Source: Candidatus Dormiibacterota bacterium
GTDB lineage: Bacteria > Chloroflexota > Dormibacteria > Dormibacterales > Dormibacteraceae
Direction: 5' to 3'
NCBI GenBank assembly: GCA_003151665.1
Contig: PLYD01000235.1
Location: 1 to 11,100, forward strand
DNA: 11,100 bases
The notes under the pieces: model-generated
Told to the model about the DNA's origin: nothing
The model's database searches: none
The model's input: the letters and a program-made list of their open reading frames with translations, nothing else
Shown: positions 4,651 to 10,613 of the stretch, piece by piece
Position numbering within the stretch: position 1 is the stretch's first letter
Layout of the letters: each line of letters begins with the position of its first letter
Program-made: the position numbers and the translations under genes

Positions 4651-5601
4651 CTAGGAGGGTGGGGGTCCCGCGGGGGAGGCCTGCTTCCCCCGCGCCTTGG
4701 GCCCGTCGGCCATACCGGCGATGTAAGTGGCCATAAGGGGCATCTCCTGCTCGAAGCTGCCCACCGACGGTGACCAAGTGAGCTCCCGGCGCGAGTGGGA
4801 GTCGTCGTAGTAATGGGGCTTGGCGAGCACATCCACGGCGTAGATGCCTGGCCACACCACTGCCCCTCGCGCGGTCACGGCCTCGGTCGCCAGCGCTTTG
4901 AGGTAGGCGAGGTCGTAAGGCATCGAGGAGATGTCGGGCTCGATTCCAACCGACCTCGCCGCCAGACCGGCGAGCTCTCGCCAGGTGGCATCGAAGCCTG
5001 CAACGAGGTAGCTGTGCCCGGGCCGGCCACGGTCAGCCGCGGCGAGGCAGGCGCGACCAACGTCGCCCGCTGACACAAAGGTCTGCAGGCTGCGTCCGCC
5101 GCCGGGCAGCCACAACCGGCCCTTGACGAGCGCACGGAGCAGGCGTGGCAGGATCCAGTCCTCGCCCGCGCCGAACACGCGCGCGGGTCGGAGGGTCACG
5201 ACCTCGAGATCCTGCGCGGCTTTGAGGAACCATTGCTCCTCAAACAGCTTGAGCCGTTCGAAGGCATGGACCGGGTGCGCCCTGGTCCTCTCGGTGACGC
5301 GGGCCGAGTGGTCAGGTCCGAACACGTCAGCGGTCGACACGTGGACGATCCGCCGCACGCGGGCACGACGCGCTGCTTCGATCAGGCGCTTGAACAAAGG
5401 CGGGACGGCCTTTCGGTAGCGAAGCTTGTGCGCTGGAGACCAAGTCTCGGCACATATATGCATGACGTCGATGCCGGTGAGCGCGTCGTTCAGCGTCTCG
5501 TCATCGGCATCTGCATACAGAGCTATGACCGGCACGTCGGCGGCTAGAGCGTGCGTGACGTGGTCGCCGAGAAACTCGCCCGCGCCGATGACCAGATGCA
5601 A
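4651..5601 (-). CDS. Extended SDR (NAD-dependent epimerase/dehydratase-like) with Tyr-to-Phe active site
   Basis: The 316-aa protein has the extended-SDR layout: an N-terminal Rossmann beta strand with GAGEFLG (6-12), HVSTADVFG (87-95) matching the usual SSxxVYG block, LRPARVFG, and TFVSAGDVGRACLAA typical of 3-beta-HSD/epimerase relatives. Two key positions are unusual. The catalytic YxxxK is FERLK here (F114, K118), and the glycine motif reads GAGEFLG where GATGFLG-type sequences have Gly in place of Glu. It may bind a dinucleotide without normal SDR catalysis. The C-terminal 20 residues are a disordered Gly/Pro/Lys tail. The start is TTG 5601, the only one that keeps the full Rossmann strand, with a TAGTAT box 9 nt upstream. 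It lies 34 bp after the PlsC gene. Sugar-nucleotide epimerase or hydroxysteroid-dehydrogenase-like roles are both possible. Confidence 0.82.
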   Translation of the reverse strand: MHLVIGAGEFLGDHVTHALAADVPVIALYADADDETLNDALTGIDVMHICAETWSPAHKLRYRKAVPPLFKRLIEAARRARVRRIVHVSTADVFGPDHSARVTERTRAHPVHAFERLKLFEEQWFLKAAQDLEVVTLRPARVFGAGEDWILPRLLRALVKGRLWLPGGGRSLQTFVSAGDVGRACLAAADRGRPGHSYLVAGFDATWRELAGLAARSVGIEPDISSMPYDLAYLKALATEAVTARGAVVWPGIYAVDVLAKPHYYDDSHSRRELTWSPSVGSFEQEMPLMATYIAGMADGPKARGKQASPAGPPPS

Positions 5602-5610
5602 AGCTCTCGG

Positions 5611-5616
5611 ATACTA
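5611..5616 (-). promoter_or_regulatory. Candidate -10 box (TAGTAT) for the SDR gene
   Basis: TAGTAT on the minus strand sits in the 34-bp gap after the PlsC stop and 9 nt before TTG 5601. It would let the SDR be transcribed separately from the three upstream genes, as a leaderless or nearly leaderless message. No -35 is apparent. Confidence 0.4.
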
Positions 5617-5635
5617 GCGTTTGCGTGTCCGGCCT

Positions 5636-6229
5636 TCAGCCGCGCTTTCGCTGCAGACCCTTCGTGAGAGCACGCTGGACGCTCTCGACCACCTGCCCGA
5701 CTCTCTGACTCAACGACCACCAGGCGGGCGGGTCCGGGTGGATCGGCGGGCCGATCGAAACGTCGACGCGGCTGAACGGCCGCAGGACATCGGTCCCGCG
5801 AACGGCTACAGGACATATGGGCACACCGGCCTGGAGAGCGAAATGCCCGATGCCAACCTTGAGAGGACGAAGGGCGCGACCGCGTGAGTAACGACCTTCA
5901 GGAAACATCAGCACGACGCCACCTCGCGCGAGGATCTGATAGACGGTTCGCAGCCCAGCCTCGTCGAGCTGGCCCTGGCGTGGTGAGATCGGAAAGACTC
6001 CGATCAGCGGCAGCAGGCGGCGCTTCCAGGCGCGGTTGAAGACGGTCTCGCGCTTAGCCATCGTGTAGATCAGGGGCGCTTCCAGAAAGAACGGGATGAT
6101 GAACGCCGAGTCAAACCAGGCCTGATGGTTGGCGGCGATTATGTAGGGCGGCGGCGGGATGTTCTCTAGCCCGGTCACGGTGATGCGGAAGATCTTTGGC
6201 ACCAGCCAGCGCACGAAACGGCGAACCAT
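5636..6229 (-). CDS. 1-acyl-sn-glycerol-3-phosphate acyltransferase-like (PlsC family)
   Basis: This acyltransferase should transfer a fatty acyl group to lysophosphatidic acid or a related acceptor at the membrane. From ATG 6229 (197 aa): catalytic NHQAWFD (34-40, the HX4D motif with H35 and D40), MFPEGRYSRG (108-117, block III, binding the glycerol phosphate) and ICPVAVRG (138-145, block IV). FRITVTGLENIPPPPYIIAANH is the usual lead-in to block I. The start is doubtful. No Shine-Dalgarno or promoter-like box precedes ATG 6229, yet the frame stays open with coding-like codon use through all 130 bp back to the alpha/beta hydrolase stop, and GGAGG lies just after that stop. No ATG, GTG or TTG is in frame there, so the true N-terminus may be longer. 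It is third in a four-gene minus-strand run. The family is firm; the exact acceptor is not. Confidence 0.88.
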   Translation of the reverse strand: MVRRFVRWLVPKIFRITVTGLENIPPPPYIIAANHQAWFDSAFIIPFFLEAPLIYTMAKRETVFNRAWKRRLLPLIGVFPISPRQGQLDEAGLRTVYQILARGGVVLMFPEGRYSRGRALRPLKVGIGHFALQAGVPICPVAVRGTDVLRPFSRVDVSIGPPIHPDPPAWWSLSQRVGQVVESVQRALTKGLQRKRG

Positions 6230-6359
6230 CCGGTACGTGCGTGGCGGGTGCTGCGGTTCCGGATGGACGAGAGGGTCAAGCGGGGCGTCGACGAGCGCCC
6301 GGTATTCGGGGCCCGTATACGACTTGTGCTGTGCCGGAGGCCGGCTCAGCCCTCCGTCG

Positions 6360-7244
6360 TCAGGAGGCGAGGAAATTTTCCAACACGCGGTTGAACTCCT
6401 CAGGACGCTCTGCCTGAGGAGTGTGGCCGGCGCCCTCCAAAACAGCCAGCCGCGAGCGCGGGATCAACCTGTGCGCATTGGTCGCATGAGCCAAAGGGAA
6501 CAGAGGGTCGTTGTCGCCCCAGATCAGCTGTACCGGCACCTTGATCTCCTCAAGCCTCTTCGACAGGTCGTGGTCGGCGTCCAACAAGGCCTTGGGCGTT
6601 ACCAGCGAGCGGATGGTGGCCAGATAGGCATCCGGGTAGCCCTCTGCAGCGTAGAGCTCGCGTAGGTTCGCGAAGTAGTCGTCGTCCATCGTCCGGTCCA
6701 GGTCGCCCTTGGCCCCGACGTATCGGGCGGCGATGCGACGAATTACCCGCCGAGGCGCCAGTCGAACCGCATCGCCGGCCACCCTCATGAACGCCTCGCC
6801 CAGCCGAGGCAGGGTCAGCAATCCATATGAGAGTTGAACGTTCGGTCGTCCGAGGCCCAACGCGTTTACGAGCACCAGCTTGCGAACCCTTTTGGGGTGC
6901 TCGAGCGCGAGTTCCAGCGCGATACGGCCTCCGAGCGAGGCGCCAACGACGGCGGCCGATCGCAAGCGCCGATCGTCCATGTAGCGCTCGATGAACCGGG
7001 TGAAGTACGCGACCCCGTAGCGAGCGCGGGGCTTTTCGGTCCTCCCAAAGCCTGGGAGGTCGGGGGCATACACACGATGGCGGGTCGCGGCGTGCTCGAG
7101 GTTGAAACGCCATTCCATGTAGCCGGAGGAGCCGAGCCCGTGAATGAAGAGGACCGGTGTACCACGACCGCCGTGCAGGTGATGGACCCTCAGCGAGCCG
7201 AGCTGAATCACCTCGGCATGCAGTCTCTTCGGCGGGCGATTCAT
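6360..7244 (-). CDS. Alpha/beta hydrolase
   Basis: This serine hydrolase has the alpha/beta fold and should act on an ester or C-C bond in a small molecule; the substrate is unknown. From ATG 7244 (294 aa): oxyanion-loop HGLGSSGYMEW (35-45), DLPGFGRTEKP (62-72), nucleophile elbow VGASLGG with S103, acid in WGDNDPLFP (D246) and catalytic His in GAGHTPQAERP (H274). A cap domain with many Arg (MRVAGDAVRLAPRRVIRRIA) lies between. Proteins of this type are often labelled hydrolase, 2-hydroxy-6-oxo-dienoate hydrolase or haloperoxidase-like. The start could also be GTG 7259, which overlaps the S51 stop as GTGA and adds five residues; translational coupling favours it, while ATG favours 7244. The open frame extends to 7391, but that part overlaps the S51 gene. 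Confidence 0.92.
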   Translation of the reverse strand: MNRPPKRLHAEVIQLGSLRVHHLHGGRGTPVLFIHGLGSSGYMEWRFNLEHAATRHRVYAPDLPGFGRTEKPRARYGVAYFTRFIERYMDDRRLRSAAVVGASLGGRIALELALEHPKRVRKLVLVNALGLGRPNVQLSYGLLTLPRLGEAFMRVAGDAVRLAPRRVIRRIAARYVGAKGDLDRTMDDDYFANLRELYAAEGYPDAYLATIRSLVTPKALLDADHDLSKRLEEIKVPVQLIWGDNDPLFPLAHATNAHRLIPRSRLAVLEGAGHTPQAERPEEFNRVLENFLAS

Positions 7245-7255
7245 CACCGTGGAGA

Positions 7256-7987
7256 TCACTCTTTCGGAAGCATACGTGCGGGCGGACGCACCCCAGTCAC
7301 TCGCTGTCCGGACGTGAACCGCACGACCTTTTTTCCGTTGACCACGGTGACTGCGCCCGGGCCGGCGGCCAGCCACGCGGAGCCGTCCCACACCGCTGCG
7401 CTCCGTTCATCGACGCCGAGAAGGCACAGGTCCGGGGCAGCTGCTTGCGCGGATTCGATCCACTTGTGTCCGAAGGTGTCGAAGTGGGGCAACACCGCCG
7501 TCTTCGCCACCAGGCCGAGGCCGGGGGCCGGGCGGCGATTGACGTGATTTGGCCATTTCGCACGGACGAGCGTGTCGCTGCACAACGCCATCGCCCCCGC
7601 CGACGAGCCGGCAAGCGCAGCTCCGTTGCGCCATGCCTCGAACATTGCACCCCAGACCTCTGAGCCTCGAAGAACCTCCGCAACCCACCCTGGATCGCCG
7701 CCGACCAGGTAGAAGAGTCCGCTGGCGCGGGCGCGCTCGGCCAGGGAGGCCGACTTCGCGTCAGCACGCTTCAGCACGGGCAGCTCTTCGAGCTCGACGC
7801 CGAATTGGCGAAACCAGGCCTTAGCGTGTGCGACCGACAGGTCCGGCTTCTGGCGCGCGGCCGCGGTCGGTACGACGAAGGCGGGACCAGGCTTTGCGGC
7901 GGCCGCGAGCAGGCGGTCCTGCTCCTCGTTGCCGGGGTTGAACTCATCGCCCCCGACAAGGGCAAGCAATCCTGGCAGTCGGGTCAC
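7256..7987 (-). CDS. Peptidase S51 / cyanophycinase-like, type 1 glutamine-amidotransferase fold
   Basis: The 243-aa protein has the S51 signatures: LALVGGDEFNPGNEEQDRLL at the N-terminus, LFYLVGGDP (91-99, the GGD/N loop), nucleophile elbow AGSSAGAM with S129, and GLGLVAKTAVLPHFD (156-170) with the likely catalytic H168. The family includes dipeptidase E (Asp-X dipeptides) and cyanophycinase (beta-Asp-Arg). This protein is close to either in size and lacks a visible signal peptide, so it is probably a cytoplasmic peptidase of uncertain specificity. The start is GTG 7987, which places the first beta strand at residue 7; the frame is open further to 8164, but that stretch is Arg/Pro-rich and inside the intergenic hairpins. 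GACACT lies 6 nt upstream of the GTG. It is first in a four-gene run and divergent from gltX. Confidence 0.85.
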   Translation of the reverse strand: MTRLPGLLALVGGDEFNPGNEEQDRLLAAAAKPGPAFVVPTAAARQKPDLSVAHAKAWFRQFGVELEELPVLKRADAKSASLAERARASGLFYLVGGDPGWVAEVLRGSEVWGAMFEAWRNGAALAGSSAGAMALCSDTLVRAKWPNHVNRRPAPGLGLVAKTAVLPHFDTFGHKWIESAQAAAPDLCLLGVDERSAAVWDGSAWLAAGPGAVTVVNGKKVVRFTSGQRVTGVRPPARMLPKE

Positions 7988-7993
7988 GCCCGT

Positions 7994-7999
7994 AGTGTC
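7994..7999 (-). promoter_or_regulatory. Candidate -10-like box (GACACT) for the S51 gene
   Basis: GACACT on the minus strand lies exactly 6 nt before GTG 7987. The divergent gltX start has GACACT at the same 6-nt distance. It fits -10 sequences only loosely (A at position 2, T at 6). The symmetry is the main argument. Confidence 0.3.
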
Positions 8000-8005
8000 C
8001 CGCGC
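7995..8005. repeat. Left arm of an 11-bp perfect inverted repeat flanking the S51/gltX gap
   Basis: GTGTCCCGCGC here is the exact reverse complement of GCGCGGGACAC at 8167-8177. Each copy ends 7 nt from its own start codon (7987 GTG and 8185 ATG). The arms could be a shared promoter or operator element used by both divergent genes. Confidence 0.6.
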
Positions 8006-8064
8006 TGGGGAGCCAAAGGAAAGGGTGTCGCAGCCAGGAGCGCACACATTTGGGCTCCCCGCGC
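8002..8064. other. Nested stem-loop structure in the S51/gltX intergenic region
   Basis: GCGC (8002-8005) plus GGGGAGCCAAA (8007-8017) pair with TTT (8049-8051), GGCTCCCC (8053-8060) and GCGC (8061-8064), with T8006 and G8052 bulged: 15 pairs in all. Inside, GTGT+CGC (8025-8031) pair with GCG (8040-8042) and ACAC (8044-8047) around loop AGCCAGGA, with C8043 bulged. Further small hairpins follow at 8116-8128 (GCGCC/GGCGC) and 8131-8143 (GGCC/GGCC). It might be a structured gltX leader, a small RNA or a terminator; the GC-rich setting makes chance pairing easier. Confidence 0.4.
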
Positions 8065-8166
8065 CGTGGCCGCGGGGGCGGCGACGCGGCGACGGGCCCC
8101 TTTCCGCAGGCTTCAGCGCCGCAGGCGCCCGGCCGACTAGGCCGCGCAGACGCGACGGAGCCACCG

Positions 8167-8177
8167 GCGCGGGACAC
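8167..8177. repeat. Right arm of the 11-bp inverted repeat, just before gltX
   Basis: GCGCGGGACAC is followed by TTAGCAT and the gltX ATG at 8185. It is the exact inverse of 7995-8005. GACACT (8173-8178) within and next to it is 6 nt from the ATG, so it may be the -10-like part of a promoter that gives a leaderless gltX message. Confidence 0.6.
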
Positions 8178-8184
8178 TTAGCAT

Positions 8185-9585
8185 ATGGCGGTGTCTGAGA
8201 AGTCTCCGGTCCGGGTGCGCATCGCGCCCAGCCCCACTGGGTTCGCCCACCTGGGCACCGCCAGCACCGCCCTGTACAACCTGATTTTTGCCCGCGCCAA
8301 CGGCGGAACGTTCGTGCTGCGCATCGACGACACCGATGTAGGACGAAACCGCCCGGAGTACGAGCAGATCATCTACGAGGGGCTACATTGGCTGGGCCTC
8401 GACTGGGACGAGGGCCCCGACAAGGGCGGCCCCGTCGGCCCTTACCGGCAATCAGAGCGACTGGATGTCTACAAGGAACATGCCGCTCGCCTAATGGCGG
8501 ATGGCAAGTCTTACAGGTGCTACTGCACGGCCGAGGAGCTGGACGCCGAACGCAAACAGGCGCAGGCGGAAAAGCGCCCGTACAAGTACTCGCGGCGCTG
8601 CTTGACAAATCCGCCGCAGGGCCGCAGCGAGTTCACCGTTCGCTTCAACGTCCCCGGCGGCGAGGTGAAGTTCACCGACATGATCCGCGGCGAGATGAGC
8701 TTCGACTCGGGGCTCATCGGCGATTTCATCATCATCAAGTCGGACACCTATCCGACCTACAACTACGCAAGCCCTGTCGACGACGCCACGATGAAGATCA
8801 CGCACGTGATTCGTGGCGAAGAGCACCTTTCCAACACGCCGTACCAGCTGATGGTGACCGACGCCCTGGGCTTCGAGCGTCCACAGGCGTACGCGCATAT
8901 GCCTCTGATCCTTGCCCACGACGGCAGCAAGATGTCCAAGCGCAAGCATCCCGAGCTCAACCTGATGCTCTATCGCGAGAAGGGCTATTTGCCTGAAGCG
9001 CTGCTCAACTACCTGGTCCTGCTCGGGTGGAACCCGGGCACGTCTCAGGAGATCTTCTCGTTCGATGAGCTGGTGAGGATCTTTTCGTTCGATCGCGTGC
9101 AGCACGGCGGCGCCCGATTCGATTGGGACAAGCTCAACTGGATCAATGGCGAATACATTCGCGCCCTCAGCGACGACGAGCTCGCGCGCAGACTGAAGCC
9201 GTTCCTCCCGGAGCTCGACGAGGCGACAATCAGGCGCGCTGCCCCCGCGCTGAAGACGAGGATCACCCAGCTCGCGGACGCGGTCGATCTGCTCGACTAC
9301 CTCTGGACCGATCCTCCGCCGCCGTCTCTCGATCAGGACGCGGCCGGCCGGGTCCGGGCTGCCATGGAGGCGCTCAAAGATGTTGCGTGGGAGCCGCCTG
9401 CCGTCCACGATGCGCTCATGACCGTGGTTGAGAAATCGGGGCTGGGACCAAACAAGACGTTCATGCCGATCCGCCAAGCGCTGACGGGAAAGAAGATCTC
9501 GCCCCCGATCGACTACACGCTCGCCCTGCTGCCCAAGGAAGTCGCCCTCTCGCGCCTCGCCAAAGTGGCTGGAGTCTCAGTTTGA
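8185..9585 (+). CDS. gltX: Glutamyl-tRNA synthetase
   Basis: This class I aminoacyl-tRNA synthetase charges tRNA-Glu (and possibly tRNA-Gln for later amidation). The 466-aa protein shows the class I signatures: PSPTGFAHLGTA (15-26, the HIGH-type motif as HLGT), RIDDTD (46-51), a zinc-binding pattern with C112, C114, Y135 and C139, HVIRGEEHLSNTP (207-219), and KMSKR at 249-253. The C-terminal anticodon-binding part (about 330-466) is present, so length is normal for bacterial GluRS. The ATG at 8185 has no Shine-Dalgarno. It is divergent from the S51 gene across a structured 197-bp gap and overlaps lgt by 4 bp (TTGA), so the two are co-translated. Whether it is discriminating or not cannot be judged by eye. 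Confidence 0.97.
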   Translation: MAVSEKSPVRVRIAPSPTGFAHLGTASTALYNLIFARANGGTFVLRIDDTDVGRNRPEYEQIIYEGLHWLGLDWDEGPDKGGPVGPYRQSERLDVYKEHAARLMADGKSYRCYCTAEELDAERKQAQAEKRPYKYSRRCLTNPPQGRSEFTVRFNVPGGEVKFTDMIRGEMSFDSGLIGDFIIIKSDTYPTYNYASPVDDATMKITHVIRGEEHLSNTPYQLMVTDALGFERPQAYAHMPLILAHDGSKMSKRKHPELNLMLYREKGYLPEALLNYLVLLGWNPGTSQEIFSFDELVRIFSFDRVQHGGARFDWDKLNWINGEYIRALSDDELARRLKPFLPELDEATIRRAAPALKTRITQLADAVDLLDYLWTDPPPPSLDQDAAGRVRAAMEALKDVAWEPPAVHDALMTVVEKSGLGPNKTFMPIRQALTGKKISPPIDYTLALLPKEVALSRLAKVAGVSV

Positions 9586-10613
9586 TTCCGCTATCGATAG
9601 TCATCGACCTCGATCCGAATCTTTTCAGGATCGGTCCGTTCCTCATCACGTGGCACGGGGTCTTCGCCGTCCTGGGCATCCTTGCCGCCGCGCGCCTGGG
9701 GCTGTGGCTCCTGACCAAGGACGGTGTCAACGTGAGCAATGGCGCAGACGGCGTGGCCTGGATGGTGGTGTTCGGGCTGATCGGAGCACGCCTTCTGTAC
9801 GTGTGGGAGAACTACAAGCTGTTCCAGGGCCAGCTGGGCCGGATCTTCTTGCTAACCGAGGGAGGCATCAGCCAGTGGGGCGGCCTGTTCGGGGCGATGC
9901 TCGGCGCTTATATCTGGACGCGGCGGGCCGCGATCTCTTACTGGAAGGTGATCGACGCAGCCGGGGCGGCGACCATGATCGGCCTCGCGATCGGCCGCAT
10001 CGGAGACGTGATCAACGGCGAGCATCACGGCACGCCGACCAACCTCCCCTGGGGCGTGGAGTACGTCAACCCCAGCACCCTTGGGCAGCCTGGTCTGGTG
10101 GTCCACCCCGAGGTGGCGTACGAGATGATCCTCACACTGGTGCTGCTCGGAGCGCTGCTGCCTTTTCACCAGCGCCTGAAGGCCCGGCTGCCAGATGGTG
10201 CGCTTGGCCTTACCTACCTCGGGTTGTACGGCCTTGGCCGCTTCTTCCTCAGCTATATGCGCACCGACCCGGCTGTGTTCGCGGGCCTTCGCCAGGCTCA
10301 GCTCGGATCGATGCTGATGTTCGTGATCGCGGTGGTCGCGATCCCAATTCTCGTGAGGCGACAGACCAGCGCTGTTCACCATCAGCTGGTACTCGAGCCG
10401 GCATTCGCACCCGCGACGACGCCGTCAGACGAGCTCGAGACCGCTCCCGAGCCCGCTTCTGCGACCACCTCGGAGATTGAGCCCGCTGCATCATCTGGGC
10501 CGTCTGCTGAATCCGGCGCTCCCGGGAACCCGGCTCGCCCTCAGGCTCCGCGCCGGCCGCGAACGAAGACACGACCAAAAACACCCGAGCCGCCTGCCGA
10601 CCTACCCGGCTGA
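9582..10613 (+). CDS. lgt: Phosphatidylglycerol-prolipoprotein diacylglyceryl transferase
   Basis: This membrane enzyme transfers diacylglycerol from phosphatidylglycerol to the lipobox Cys of prolipoproteins, the first step of lipoprotein maturation. The 343-aa protein has several membrane helices (for example about 22-44, 58-76, 97-113, 180-196, 241-258) and the Lgt signature GRIGDVINGEHHG at 138-150, with Asp where many family members have Asn. At the position of E. coli His103 (HGGL) it has W99 (SQWGGL), as I recall for actinobacterial Lgts. Residues 261-343 form a disordered Pro/Ala/Glu/Ser tail ending in a basic stretch (RRPRTKTRPKTPEPPADLPG), presumably cytoplasmic; similar tails occur in actinobacteria. 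The start is TTG 9582 overlapping the gltX stop. The 3' end overlaps the convergent DUF72 gene by 12 bp. Confidence 0.95.
   Translation: MIPLSIVIDLDPNLFRIGPFLITWHGVFAVLGILAAARLGLWLLTKDGVNVSNGADGVAWMVVFGLIGARLLYVWENYKLFQGQLGRIFLLTEGGISQWGGLFGAMLGAYIWTRRAAISYWKVIDAAGAATMIGLAIGRIGDVINGEHHGTPTNLPWGVEYVNPSTLGQPGLVVHPEVAYEMILTLVLLGALLPFHQRLKARLPDGALGLTYLGLYGLGRFFLSYMRTDPAVFAGLRQAQLGSMLMFVIAVVAIPILVRRQTSAVHHQLVLEPAFAPATTPSDELETAPEPASATTSEIEPAASSGPSAESGAPGNPARPQAPRRPRTKTRPKTPEPPADLPG

Noticed and set aside
8010..8060. T-box riboswitch before gltX
   Set aside because: AGGGTGTCGC at 8022-8031 looks faintly like a T-box core, but the conserved AGGGTGGNACCGCG sequence and Stem I features are not there.
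7988..8164. Upstream extension of the S51 protein to 8164
   Set aside because: The added residues are Arg/Pro/Gly-rich with no fold pattern and lie in intergenic hairpins; GTG 7987 gives the normal family N-terminus.
8491..9477. 328-aa antisense open frame across gltX
   Set aside because: Long antisense frames are usual opposite GC-rich genes. It has no recognisable domain and the gltX motifs explain the region.
10477..10613. Separate small protein inside the lgt tail
   Set aside because: The lgt frame is continuous to its stop and the tail composition matches known long Lgt tails; the alternative frame has no start signal.
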